Assembly: GCA_963576725.1 (NCBI GenBank)
Contig: OY755241.1
Span: 75,697,701-75,761,700 of the forward strand
DNA from: Azorinus chamasolen
Lineage: Eukaryota > Mollusca > Bivalvia > Cardiida > Solecurtidae
Length of the DNA stretch: 64,000 bases
Direction: 5' to 3'
Made by a program: the position numbers and the translations under genes. Position 1 is the stretch's first letter. Every line of letters starts with the position of its first letter. Under the pieces are notes generated by a model. It did no database searches and was not told the DNA's origin. It saw only the letters and a list, made by a program, of their open reading frames with translations. Shown piece by piece: positions 21,201 to 36,200 of this stretch.

Positions 21201-24200
21201 ATTCTGTTTTCCATGAACCACTGTCTAAAGTACTTTCAGTAAATATCCGGGAGAATGTCTGATACATTTTCCCTTTATGGTAAAAACTTGAGCCAATCAG
21301 GTTCCCTCTTACATGTAGTAACGTGAGTGGGCGAGTGGGTAAATTAATGAAATGAACGAATGACTTATTGATTGATTGATTAAGTGAGAAGGTGAGTGAG
21401 TGAGTGTGTGAATGAAATGAGTGAGTGGATGAGTGAGTCATAAAGTGAGTGAATGAATGAGAAAGTGAATGAATGACTGAGTGAGTTATACAGCACCGTG
21501 ATACTGAGCAAGTCGTATAGGATAATGAGTGGATCAGTAGAAGATGATGCATGAGTACAGGTAGATCCGTTTGATTGATCGTTTGAACTAGGAATCAGAT
21601 TGTATCATCAGACTATCACTCAGTCAACCCACCATCCGGTCAAACTCCCAATAGATGGCCTGCCATTTAATTGCGAGTTTACCCTTCTGGAAGTATCCAC
21701 AATTCATTCTTTCTTTCATCCCACTTAGGAATGGACATTATCCTTGTGTCAGATGGACTCTGACGGGGACGGAAAGACCAATGGGGAGGAGCTCGGAGAC
21801 CCTGGCTGTATCTGGACACCGGGAACTAAACCGGCGTCATCACTGCGTCTGTCTCATCCAGGTGAGTTAGTAAAGTGGTTATGAAGCAGATACATGTAGT
21901 AGGCAAACACAATGCATGTATATATTGATATAAACATTTTGTTTTGTATTTTAATAATGTGAAATGCGTTTGTATTTGAAGCAAACATTACAAAGCCTGC
22001 ATACACAATATATGCATATATTGATAGAAATGTGTTGTTGTTTATCTCCTTTTTCTCAGTTTCAATAATACGGAAATAGTGTTTTGGATCCAACTGCGGG
22101 CTATTTTGATTGGTAAAAATTCTGTTTACCTGTGATATATGCTAATTTCCAAGGAAACAGGAAGGACATACATTAGAGTGCTAAATAAGTTTAAGGTCAT
22201 TTTGTTGGTCACACAAATTAAAAACATAATAGTGATGTTACTCTTCAATTTACCCTTTCCCTCATATATATGCTTTTCAAGACTTTGTGATCAGAGAAGA
22301 CCTAAAAATCAGACGGCTCCTAATGAACCATATAATAGATCTGATTCTACATTTTTACCAATACTAACAAAGTATGTGTATATATACTATCATAAAAAAG
22401 TCAGCTAATAAATATTCATGATGTCATTATTTCTTGCATTAATAGTCAACAGAGCAGATTTTAAATACAGTAGAACCTGTCTTAAGCGGCCATCAAAAAG
22501 AGATCTAAGTGTGGGTTAGTAAGGCAGGTGGTAGCTTAATGCAGGTCAAAAGTAATAAAGAACATTTCTGCATTACTTTTGTCCTGCATTAAGCAGTCAC
22601 CTGTTTTAAAGCATCCTATATATGTTAAATAACTGAATGACAGCTTAAGACAGGTTCTATTGTGTCTAAGACTTCCTTTCAAGGGTGTATTTAACCCTTA
22701 AGCTGTTGAAGAAAAAGATATGTGATAAAATACTGATTTGATACATGTTTCACTTAATTTCCATTCGTTAAAACTTCTTTTAAAGTATTGACAAAGTGTC
22801 AAACAGCTTAGGTCCTGGTGATATGCCGAGTTACTGATGAAATGCCGAGTTACTGATTATATGCCGAGTTACTGATTACTGATGATATGCCGAGTTATTG
22901 ATTACTGATGACATGCCGAGTTACTGATGATATGCCGTGTTATTGATTACTGATGATATGCCGAGTAATTGATTACTGATGATATGCCGAGTTACTCGGC
23001 ATCTCATCTGTATCCAAGTTGTATGCAAATGGTAGCCAGGTCGCGTTTGGTACGCAAAGAGTTAACGAACAATGATTATTGAATGTAGAACGACAGAAAA
23101 CTCCCCGTGGAGCGTTATGTATGTTACTTTCATCCTGCAGTAACACTTTCCCTGTTCTATATGTATTTCCAAATTTCAATACCAACTGAATATACATTGG
23201 GCAAAATAAGTTACAATGAAATATTGACTGTGGACAATTGTGCCCATTTTAGAAATTAAAGAAATTGATATATCAATTTCTATAAGAAACTCCTTTCGGA
23301 ACTGTCTGACCTGGGTCTACTTTGTTTGCATATGAGTGAAAAGGTATTCATATAAAGGAATGAGTTACACCGCATCCTGTCTTAATGTCAAATGATAAGG
23401 CGTTACAACCAGTGGGTTTAGAGGTTGTGTTCATTGTATTATATGTGTATTAATCCTTTCGGTGCCAAATTTCTAATTGTCGTCTGCAAATCACTTTTGT
23501 TAAATAATTTGGTAATATAAAGAAATGAGATAAATAAATGCAAAGTTCAAAGGAATAAAGCACACATATAGAAATAGAGTTTGAGACAAAAAGTGAAGTC
23601 CCTGATCAGAGGCGCCTTGAAAAGGCGGCATCTGTTCTTGGACTGCACTATTTGTCATGGTGCATTTATGCGACATCGGCGATGAAAGGGTTAACACTAC
23701 TAATAACACTAATAATAAGACATTGATAATTATATTTCAGGGATATGTGACCCTTTAGACAGTCCATTGTGTAATGGGAAACCTGACTTTGTTGACTGTA
23801 AACACAAGGAGTTTGAATGCGATGCCCTCAGCGAGGAAGGTACGTTTCAAGTAGACCTTTTTTGCTTGCCCTTTGGATGAGTGCACAATCATTTACAAAT
23901 TTTACAAAAAACATTTACAAAACATTTCTACAGGAATCTTCTGATAAGCGCCTGCACTGTTTGTATACAAATTGCACTAAACTTTTAGTATTTCAAACTG
24001 AATTTGATCTTTTGTTAAACACTAAAGGCCAATTCCACTCTAGCTGTTTTGTTAAAGATTGAAGGACAATTCAAATTTGGCTGTTTTGTTCGACATTGAA
24101 GGGTAATTCCACTTTGGCTGTTTTGTTAAACAGTGAAGGCCAATTCCACTTTGAATAGTCTGCATCTAAAGAGTTAATAATTCTCCGCTTAAAAACGTAA

Positions 24201-27200
24201 TAACACTCCTGAATCTATGCGAATATGTAAACAGGACAGACCCAGATCAGACGGCTCTTACAGGAAGACAAGAGTCTCCTCTGTTTGCTTATTTATAAAC
24301 CCATTCCCTCATATTGACGCCTTTTGACGACACTTTCTGAAACCATTGTGATAAATAGAGTATCTCTCCATAGAAACAAATGATCTCTTTATCACAATTG
24401 TTTCATAACTACACAATTCTGATTTTTTCCTTTTCTCTAGTTAATGCTCCTTTTCGGCATATTTATACAAAGAGGTGGAATCTAAAAAACAGCCTATGAT
24501 GAAATGGATTAAATGAAACACATTGTAACTAGTCATTTCAGCCCTGATCGTGTAACTTGTCATTTCAGCCCTGATCGTGTAACTGGTCATTTCAGCCCAG
24601 ATCGTGTAACTAGTCATTCCAGCCCTGATCATGTAACAGGTCATTTCAGCCCTGATCGTGTAACTGGTCATTTCAGCCCTGATCATGTAACTGGTCAGTT
24701 CAACCCTGATCGTGATGGCCGAGAAATGATGGCCGCCAAAACGCCTATGGGTCTTTTACTTGCTTCCGATTTGTACAATCGTTTGAGAAACCTGACCAAG
24801 TGTCAAACAGCTTTCACACTGATGTGACGCCGAGTCACTCGGCGTTTCATCTGGGTCCAGTCTGTTTACAAATGCGAGCCAGGTGGAGCTTGTCAATGGT
24901 TAACATGTATGTCTTATGAATGTCAAATGTGTGTTATTCTTATTTCTTAATTGTGTGAATTCTAGGGGTATTCAACTTCACGGTCCGCCTGCCAGAGACC
25001 CCTGTACCTGCCGTGGAGACTACGTACCTGTGCATGAACTTCCGGTTTCCAACAGACCAGGCTCAGGAATACCATCTTGTAGCTAACACGCCATATATAG
25101 ACAACGAGGATGTCATGCATCACATGCTGGTGTTCGGTTGCGAGGGTATGTGCATTTCAAACACAGTGGCGAGGTATCTTGTAGTTTTATATACCGTAAA
25201 AACTCTCCTAAACGACCACCCAATAGATGCCTAATGTTCTGTCTTAAACTCAGGTTGTAGCTTAATGCAGGTTGACACTTATGCATTTTTCTGTGTTAAC
25301 TTATCTTGTATCAACAATTATCCTGCTACATGTATAAATGAGATCTGTTTAACCCATTCCGACACCCCTAACAACCACACAGCATTAATAGCAGCTGCCT
25401 TTACACCAGTGACAACCAACCTGAAACAAATAGTAACCACACTGACCAACAGCAACCACCCTGATATCAAAAGCATCCAACCTGACACCAATAGCAAATA
25501 TCGCAAAAACCAATGTAAACCACTTTGATATGAATAGCAAACACCCCAACATCAATAGCAGCCACCCTTACACCTACAGCAACACCCTTACACCAATAAC
25601 AACCACCCTGAAACCAAAAGCAAATACACCAATACCAATAGTTAAAATCCTGACACCAATAGCAATCACTCTGACACCAATAGCAACCACTCTGACACAA
25701 ATAGTAACCACCCTGATACCAATAGCAAACACCACAACACTAATAGCAGTCACTCTGACACCAATAATAACCTACCTGACACAAATAGCAACCATCCTGA
25801 CACCAAAGGCGACCACCCTGAAAAAAATAGCAAACATTAAACACCAATAGCTAACACACTGACATCAATAGCAAACACCTCGACACCAATAATAACTACT
25901 CTGACACTAATAGCAACTACACTGACACACAATCAAACGCTCCAATACTACTAGCAACCATCCTGACACCAAATGAATACACATTAACAGCAACCACCCT
26001 GCCACCAATAGAAACCACCCGACACCGAAAGCAATCAGCCCAGCACCAATATCAACCACCCTGCCACCAATAGAAACCACCCTGACACCGATAGCAATCA
26101 CCCTAGCACCATTATTAACCACCCTGATACCAATAGCAATCACACAAACACCATGTAGTATGTAGGCACTGGACATTAATGATAAGTTCTAATGATGTGA
26201 CAAGAGGGCCATGATGACCATATATCGCTCACCTGAGAGTGGCCATATATCGCTCACCTGAGAGTTGCATTATATCGCTCACCTGATACCATATATCGCT
26301 AATCTGAAAGTGGCCATATATCACGCACTGAGAGTGGCCATATATTGCTCATCTAAGAGAAGCCATATATCGCTCACCTGAGAGTGGCCATATATCGCTC
26401 ACCTGAGAGTACAGGTCATTTGCTCTTATGCGTGCACAATGATATAACCTTGATCCAATTATTTAAAATAAATAAAAGATCATACGGACTGGCAGTCATA
26501 TTATTCTATCAGGAATTACAATAATGTTTTCCCTACTGACAAGGTATCTTCATAATGTTATTCCAAAAAGGTATCCACCATAACCATATACAAAACTTTA
26601 GTTACTCTCCTATAACCATATATAAAACTTTAGTCACTCTCCTATAACCATATACAAAACATTAGTCGCTCCCCTATAACCATATACAAAACTTAAATCA
26701 CTCACTATTAACCATATACAACCCTAAGTCACTCCCCTATATCCATATACGGTTCATAATTATAACCACTCCCCAAAAACAATATATAAAACATAGGTCA
26801 CTGCTCTATAACCATATACAAACTTGTTTGGCAAAGGCTCACTAAGGAACATTCCTGCAATATTTTACTGAATAAGCCGACAGATTCGGAAATTTAGGGG
26901 AAATTAGCGCTACCCTGCCCAGTGGTTTAACTTCCCCCCCCCCCCCCTGTTGAATATTCCTGTAAGAAATAATGACATCATTAATATTCATTAGTTGAAT
27001 TATATAATGGCAAATTTAGACATGATTTTTGGTATTGGTAGATACTGCAGAGTCAGGTCTATTATGCTTCCATAAGCAAGAATGCTATCACATTTAAACA
27101 CACCAATATATGTTTGACCCTTTACTTCACAGAGACGACTTTTGACGCCATTGCAAACAGAGTAGACCCCGATCAGGATATTATGTTTATCTGATTCTAT

Positions 27201-30200
27201 TATATTTGGCACAACTACGCATTCTCTTGTTAATGTTACAGTATGAAGTAATTATTTTTAATTAGCCCAAATGAATATTCATATAAGAATTAACACCTTA
27301 TGATTATTAATTAGATAAATTGTTATTATAGTACATGGACACGGGACATTTTGACCATGACTGAAACTTTAGAATAATAGCTATATTATAAGCAAACGAT
27401 GCAAACCCTGATCAGATGGCTCCTATAGGTGCCGTCTTATTTTGGTCTACTCTGTTTTCAAAGGTGTAGAAATGCGTACTTATGGAGTAAAGTGTTTGTT
27501 AATCAATATTAATAATGGATGGAAGTCTATCATGAATATTCATGAATTGAAATGTTACAAAACGTTTTTATTACGAATTGGTGCATAACATTTCTTGATC
27601 ATTTTTCGATATTGATTCTCTTTTAAGGCGAGGTAAATGTCACCTTCAACGAAATGTATAATTGTGGCATGGGCAGTCAGCCAAAATGCACAGATATTGT
27701 GGCTGGCTGGACTGTAGGATCCTCGGGAAAATGCAATCACAAGGACACTGGCTATCTGATCAGTATGACCAGGGGTTATCACAGTGGTATAATACAGGTG
27801 CGTCATTGCCTTGGTTCAGTTACAAAGCAGTCTTAACATTTTCCCTGTTGCATATTCATGCCAAAATTAATGACACCATGGATATTTATTAGCCGAGTTT
27901 CTATAATGGCATATGAATAAAAGTGTTTTTGTATTATTAGAAGCTGTATAGTCAGGCCTGCTATAATTTAATAAGCAAACAGAATTAATTAATTAAAATA
28001 TATACAAAATGTCAGAAGATTTAGTATGTGCGGGCACTTTAGTACACGTAGTGTGTAATTGTGTCGTCGTCTACGTCATTCTAGTGTGGAATTGTGTTGT
28101 TGTCTTTGTCATTCTAGTCTGTAATGATTTCATTGTCGTTGTCTTCGTCATTCTAGTGTGGAATTGTGTTGTTGTCTTTGTCATTCTAGTGTGTAATGAT
28201 TTCATTGTCGTTGTCTATGTCATTTTAGTGTTTAATTGTGTTGATGTCTATGTCATTCTAGTGTGTAATTTTGTCTTTGACTATGTCTCTATAGTGTGTA
28301 CTTGTTTCGTTGTCTATGTAATTATAGTGTGTACCTGCGTCGTTGTCTATGTCAAATTACATATCGATAACATATACTCGATGACCGGTCAGGGGCCAGA
28401 GCAATTGTGCAGAATACAAATAAAAATGGCAAAATACAAACATCCAGCTTGCTTCCTCCGTATGTGTTTTAAGAGGATCCTGTCATAGATTAACTCATGT
28501 TTATTATCTTCTTTACTTATGTGTCCAGTTTCATTGGAATAATCCAGCGGAAATAAAGGATTATACTGACAGCTCTGGCATGACATTTTACGGTAATTCT
28601 AAGCTCCGCCCTAACAACGCTGGTATGATGATGATTGGCCAAGCTTCGCTTCAAATACCACCTGGAATACACGCCCACGAGGAACATGGTGGTTGCAGCA
28701 GGCAATGCTTGTCTCAGTATCTTACCGGTGACGTCACAATCACAACTGTATCAAACCATATGCATTATTTGGGTAAGTAAATCATGCATCAATGAAAGAT
28801 CTTCTCATCAGTAATATCCAGTGCGGGACACGAGTCACTAATGTTTTTTGCAAACAGTGTAGACCCTGATGAGAGGGCTCCTAGAGGAGCCCTCTCATCA
28901 GGGTCTGCACTGTTTGTCATATTACACTTTTCTTTCGAAAAGTCCCTAATTATTCACCATAAACTTGAGCTGTTTGAATTTTAGAATAGTCCATTTGAAA
29001 ATTCAGCGTTGTAAGGGTTAAGGAAAATGATCATTCCTTAAATATAAAATCAATTAACCCACAACATTTCATTGAAATACAAGCGACATAATTGAGTAAT
29101 CCAAATAAAAGAACCTGCTTCTCATTTTGGTATACCTTTGTGTTTTTTGTCAAGGGAGATAATTTAGAGCTGAACAATACCCCCCCCCCCCCATTGTAAA
29201 TATATATCACGAATATTGTGATCTTTCCTGGAAAGGTATGTTTATTAATTGAATATACTGTAAAGTGTGCAGAATAGGCTAACTTTGGGATGGTGACTAT
29301 TTTTCCCCTATCCCTCATATAAACGCCTTCTTGATTTTTTTCGTAGTACGACCATAACCATTCACTTAATGTTCCTGAAACATTATTTATTGTATAAATA
29401 TTCGTGGGCAGTAAAAGGTTACATATAGTTACATATAGCTAACGTTTACATATAGCTAAAGGTTACATATAGTAAAATGTTACATATAGTAAAAGGTTAC
29501 ATATAGCTAATGGTCACAAATAGTAAAAAGGTTACATATAGTAAAGGGTTACATATAGCTAATGGTCATATATAGTAAAAGGTTACATATAGTAAAAAGT
29601 TACATATGGTAAAAGGTTACATATAGCTAAAGGTTACACATAGCTAAAGGTTACATATAGTAAAATGTTACATATAGTAAAAGGTTACATATAGCTAATG
29701 GTCACATATAGTAAACGGTTACATATAGTTACATATAGCTAAAGGTTACATATAGCTAAAGGTTACATATAGCTAAAGGTAACATATAGTAAAATGTTAC
29801 ATATAGTAAAAGGTTACATATAGCTATTGGTCACAAATAGTAAAAAGGTTACATATAGTAAAGGGTTACATATAGCTAATGGTCATATATAGTAAAAGGT
29901 TACATATAGTAAAAAGTTACATATGGTAAAAGGTTACATATAGCTAAAGGTTACACATAGCTAAAGGTTACATATAGTAAAATGTTACATATAGTAAAAG
30001 GTTACATATAGCTAACGGTTGCATATAATCTCAATAAGTTTGGTTTCGCCGCCAAACAAATTTCGTCTCTTTAGATTTTCGTTTACTTTAGGATTCAAAT
30101 GGAATTTCTTAAATTTCTTTTAAAAACCTGGTGTTAAACAGTTTGGATTCCGATGCCAAGTTACTTCTCTTCTGGATCCAGTCTGTTCCGTCACAGAGCC

Positions 30201-33200
30201 ACAGATGTTTAACCCATCACTCAATAAATACGCCTTCAACGCCGACGAAACAGAGTAGACCCAGATCGGACGGTTCTTATAGGAGCTGTCTGATCAGGGT
30301 CTGCTATGTTTGCTTACGAGAGTATCTAAATCTGATTCTACTGTCTCTGTTATGACCACGCATTCCTATGTACATGTGCTGTTATAACAAATTAATTTAC
30401 TTAATATCCACAGCACCATTATTTCTTACGTGAATATTCAAGGAGGAAAGCGTAAAGTTGAATCGTTTCTTTTCAGGTAAAGCCCAGTTTACGACTCTAC
30501 AACGTAACAAAGAGACTGTGGACCTTGCCATGGATGAAACATTCAGTTATGATAGCCCTGTCACCCATGTGTACGGTGATGTTTGTCTGGTTGTACAGTA
30601 AACCCCTCTAAACCGGGACTTTGAATACTTTTAGGCAGGTGGCTGCTTAATGCATAATGCAGGGTGAAAGTCATACAGAAAGCTCCTGTAGGAGCTTTCT
30701 GTATGACTTTCACCCTGCATTAACCTGCCATCTGTCTCCAAGACCGATATTTATACTAAACTTTACGTCCGGTTTAGAAGAGTTTTGCTGTATTTGGGTT
30801 TTACATAGCTTTACCAGTACGTGTATATCAGTCATATCGCGACGTTCCGCTTATTACAGGAAGAGGAAAGGGAATGCCAATGACGTCACTATACTCGTAT
30901 GCATAAAACAGATTACATTGTTAAGTGCACACAAGAACATACGGGTAGAATCACCGACTTATCACAAGCTATTTTCATTCTTCCAATTATGTTCTTGCTC
31001 CAGCTGACTAGGCATCAAATAATTTTACTACTTGTGGTTATAAAATGTAATACTTGACTCTGTACGTTTTGTCTCGGTTAAAAGTCCAAAGGGCGGGTTA
31101 ATATGACGCGAAACAAACTCATTTCCTTTCCTTTATAATCAGCTTAGTCCATTGAGGACATTCATTTTTGAAAAAACCTTACAGAGTAATCGCCTTTTCT
31201 CAGATTGTAGCCCTTGAGACGGCGAACAAGCCTGTGAAATTTCATAAAATTTGCCTGGATAGTTTTTAAACAATACCGGTCGTGTAAATGACAGACCTAG
31301 ATCAGGATGTCCGCGTGTTACGTCGGAATCTCATGATAGATTAATTCGGCTCGCGCATTAACGCAATCTCACTGCTTTCAAAAGTGCCTTTGAAACTGTA
31401 AGTAATCGTAGCCGTCCTATCCATCCAAAATCTGTAAACAATGGGTTGCGAGAGGTTGGTTGGAGGACACGATGTCCGTACGTAGGTTCACCTTTTACAT
31501 CAGCTCGTCGTGTCTTTTACAGAGGCATCAAACGGCGTCAATTTGAGGGAGTTGGTTAAACAAATCCGTTCGGACTTAATCTGATAGCTTATATTGTCAG
31601 AGTGCTTCATTTCTCTGTGAGTATACAGAGCATACGGTAAATTCCCTCTAGATCGAACGTTATGTAACAGGACTGGTGAAAAACATACAGCCAGACCGGG
31701 GATCGAACCCGGGACCCCTCACTTACAAGGCGAGTGCTCTAACCACTGGGCTATCCGAACCGCTTACTGTCTTTCACCCAGTACCTGTACCCGGCCTGTC
31801 ACACTACTCCCCCTTTTCCCTGAGATTCTCGCCGAATCTGCAGTAGAAATCATGGGCGTGCACAGGGTCCGATTTTCAAGTTGGGCGCCAACTGTAACAG
31901 GACTGGTGAAAAACATGCAGCCAGACCAGGGATCGAACCCGGGACCCCTCACTTACAAGGCGAGTGCTCTAACCACTGAGCTATCCGAACCGCTTACTGT
32001 CTTTCACCCAGTACCTGTACCCGGCCTGTCACAGTTAGAATTAGTATCGATGCGGTTCTTTCGGACAGATGACAGCTTAATGCAGGTTGGCTGCAATGCA
32101 GAAAGTTCATTTAGCCATCTGTCTTGGAAGACTCCCATGATCCCATATATGGAGCGTAGGTAAACATCGCAGGCAAACAGTGTAGACTCTGATCTGACGC
32201 CGCATAATGCGGCGTCTGATCAGAGTCTACACTGTTTGCTGATAGGAATTTCAATATAAAGCAAAACGAATTTGAAAATGCAGGCCAGGCATCCCTTAGA
32301 TAAAACAATAGACTAATCCAAAATATAAATATGGAAGAATCCACTGGGAGCAAATGGGTTAAATTGTTCTTTACTAAACGTTCAACCCTAGATACGCATG
32401 CACTGTGATTTGCAAACAATTTAGACCCAGTGTCTGCACGGTTTGTCTTTCAAAAGTATCTAGCAAGTTTAACTATTTCATACTGAGTGGACTCTATAGT
32501 CAAAACCTAATGGGCTATTCCATTTTGATAATTCAGGAATTAAGATGCTGGATTGGTTGAGAGGGGTACGTGTAAAAGTTCCAAGAACAAACATTAAACA
32601 AGATCATTACATTTATTAACCCTTCTCCAGCTGTAAAGTGTCTACTTAAATGTGGATGTGCTGCTAGTTTAACTTCTTTCGATTGCATGAGACTTTTACA
32701 AACTATTGACCCGCTGTAAAGTGTCTACTTAAATGTGGATGTGCTGCTAGTTTAACTTCTTTCGATTGCATGATACTTTTACAAACTATTGACCCGCTGT
32801 AAAGTGTCTACTTAAATGTGGATGTGCTGCTAGTTTAACTTCTTTTGATTGCATGAGACTTTTACAAACTTTTGACCCGCTGTAAAGTCTCTACTTAAAT
32901 GTGGATGTGCTGCTAGTTTAACTTCTTTCGATTGCATGAGACTTTTACAAACTATTGACCCGCTGTAAAGTCTCTACTTAAATGTGGATGTGCTGCTAGT
33001 TTAACTTCGTTCGATTGCATGAGACTTTTACAAACTATTGACCCGCTGTAAAGTGTCTACTTAAATGTGGATGTGCTGCTAGTTTAACTTCGTTCGATTG
33101 CATGAGACTTTTACAAACTATTGACCCGCTGTAAAGTGTCTACTTAAATGTGGATGTGCTGCTAGTTTATCTTCTTTCGATTGCATGAGACTTTTACAAA

Positions 33201-36200
33201 CTATTGACCCGCTGTAAAGTGTCTACTTAAATGTGGATGTGCTGCTAGTTTAACTTCTTTCGATTGCATGAGACTTTTACAAACTATTGACCGAATTTCA
33301 AACAGCTTGAATCCTGATGATCAAGGCTGTTTAAAAATGCCAGGCAGGATCCTAACATGAAAATATAATGACGATTTAGTTTTAATCATGACACAATTAT
33401 AATTATTATCCAATGAGATATACATGTCACACACACAATGTGACATATATAATACAACCGGTATCCCTTATCATACTAAGCGTAACCTGACTCGCATTTG
33501 TAAATAACTTGGATACAGATGAGATGCCAAGTAACTCGGCGTCTTATCTGTATCCAACCTGTTTCACACTCCATCGATAGTGTTTCAAAGGCTTGACAAA
33601 ATGAACGTCAATAAAAGGTTCAAAAGATCAGAGCTTGAAAAGACATGCTTTGTTTTTTTCTTAACCTTTAGCCTGCTGAATAAATTGCTTTTTCAGAATT
33701 TTTGGCCTACTACATTTTCAAAATTCAAGCTATAATCAATTTGTCTACCAAAATACAGTTTGGATCCTGATGAGACGCCGAGTTACTCGGCATCTCATTT
33801 GCATCCAAACTGTTTGCATAGGTATTCACTCATCCACCTATAGCAGCCTAAAGGTTAAAGGCTGTATCTAAATGGTTATGTTTTCAATATGTCATCAGTT
33901 ATAAAGATGGAGTAGTCCTTAGACCAGGTGATGAGCTGAAGACCACGTGTGTGTACAAGTCTACTTCTCGAACTACCACTACTTTCTTCGGTGAAGGAAC
34001 CCAGGATGAGATGTGCTTTAGTTTCATTGAATACTTCCCAAAAGAAAACATCAAGAACAAACGTAAGTAATACCCTTTTTGAATTCTTTGTGTAAGCATT
34101 CATTTATTTTATACGATGGATACGAAAGGCGACTTATAACAAATGACATCCAGAAACAATCAAGTTATATCATTCTGACATGAAAAAGGACATGTAAAGT
34201 TAATTTTTGACATATGTTGATACTTTATTTGTTAAACGTATAAATCAATTCATTAAAAAGGGCTATGACACGGTCTATTGTTATTGACACCTCTATATTA
34301 CAGCACCCTACATGCTTGGTGGTAGACCCCTTTACAGTTGGTCATTATGCTTTCCTCTTTGCTTGTGCGACGACATAAATGATTTAATACTCTATAATCG
34401 AAGACATCCTTTAAAATCCGTTTCCGGAGGGAGGAAGCTGGATATTTGTATTTTGATATCCTTGGAATTTGATTGGTCAGTTTGCAAAAAACTGCCGGGT
34501 TGTACAGTACCGTATTCAGTTTTGTTTTTATATTAGCGTCGATTCGAAATTTCATATCGTCCTTACTCCAATAATTCTGGATGGATTACGACCAAATAAT
34601 CGATAATAAACGTAAAAAACTGTTCCTCAATGTAACACTATCACCTTACCGTTAATGCTTACAAGTGAAGTTTCAATTCCTATTTCAAAATTACTCTGAG
34701 ACGACGTCATATTTGCTCTGTGATGACGTCATGTTTTCTTTGTAATGTCATCATACAATTAGAGATCTAATGTCAGCACAATAAGAGTTGTTCGTTTTTA
34801 ATTAGGTAAATCGGATCTCTGACTGGTAATAAATTCGTTACACGGTAATTCGGCAGGGTGTACGGGCTGATATGACCGGGTTAGAACACGTATTTCCTTC
34901 GGCTAACGCCTAAAGAAATACGGGATCTTACTCGGTCATACCAGCCCGTACATCCCGCCAAATAACCGTGTAACTAATAGTATTCACTTGCATTTATATT
35001 TTTCTTCCGATTTATTTTAAAATATTGGTGTCGAAATGTTTCATGTACTTTTCCCGTACTTTTAAATTATGACGTCATTTAAACGATGACGTCGCTTGTT
35101 TACGTATCAGATTACATAAATAGATATCTATTTGAGTTTTATTTTAAAGTTGTTTAGTCTTGACATCGTTACTCATGTTGTGTAGTTGTCTGGATGGGGA
35201 TTATTTACTTGGGTGAAGGTGGGGCAAGCGTGAGCCTGGGTACCCATAAACCTGAGTCCATGCTTATAACGCTTATTAGTTGAGTCTGAGTTTGTTTTCA
35301 AGCTTTTGATTGGTCTAATTTGTGTTCTCAAGCCAAAGGCTCAAATCTGACAAATCAAAAACTTGAGAACGAACTCAGACTCAACTAAAATTTTTATAAG
35401 CATAGACCCAGATTTAAGCCCCCCTGTAGCCATTTTTGGCTACTGACCGTTCCAAGGCGATAATCCTGGTTTCACCCTATGGTAAACTTTGTTATTGAAT
35501 ATACTTAAATGTTTAATGTTTCACGTCTTGGTATGCGTCCTGTTAGGTTTTGTCTTGTGACTGTGTCGTTTCTTGTTTGATGATGTTTGGTGCGGTGTCG
35601 TTTCGTATGTGGCTTCCCCTGTTTGACTGTTTTTTTCTCCACATTTAGTATGTGCAAAAAGTCCACAAAATATAATAATGGTTGAATATGAGCTCACAAA
35701 TATCTTACTGGAAGTCTTACTCTCTTCAAAACAAGTGAATCACCATCTATGCAATTAGCAATGTTATGCTTCTTATCATATTCACCACTTGCAGTTGCTT
35801 TCGTTATATTAATAGGCGTGATTACCTAATCACTTGCACAAGATCGTCCGACGAGCACTTCTTTATTTATTGATCCCATGCCAAACCGACAAACTTGACA
35901 ACAGCCATTCCGTATAACAGTTTAGTGCAATATATTGACGTGCATGCGATGGATACAAACGCCGTTTAATAACATATCATCCGGAAACAATCATTGTATA
36001 CTATTTCTGACATGAAAATGCTTCGTAACATTAGTTTTGGTTAAGTAGCCTATGTGAAACAAAATCCACAAACTATAACAATGTATAAAAAGGGCGCACG
36101 GATATACAAATGCCAGTCGCCCCGACGAAAATCACGTGATCATAATATGAATGAAAGTTTTCTCCCCATGATGAGCTGCCTTGTCACTGGGTGTTTTACT

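Noticed and set aside
24531..24716. Short repeat proteins on both strands
   Set aside because: 27-bp array with open frames in both directions.
25530..25850. 106-residue Thr/Pro/Ile repeat protein
   Set aside because: Translation of a 21-bp array that stays open because 21 is a multiple of 3. The opposite strand is open too.
28009..28488. 159-residue Val/Cys-rich membrane-like protein
   Set aside because: Read-through of a 30-33-bp array in an intron of the monooxygenase gene, with no domain or splice support.
31689..31760. Functional tRNA-Thr (TGT)
   Set aside because: The acceptor stem has a mismatch and several wobbles, and an identical flank is duplicated with it. Best seen as a SINE head.
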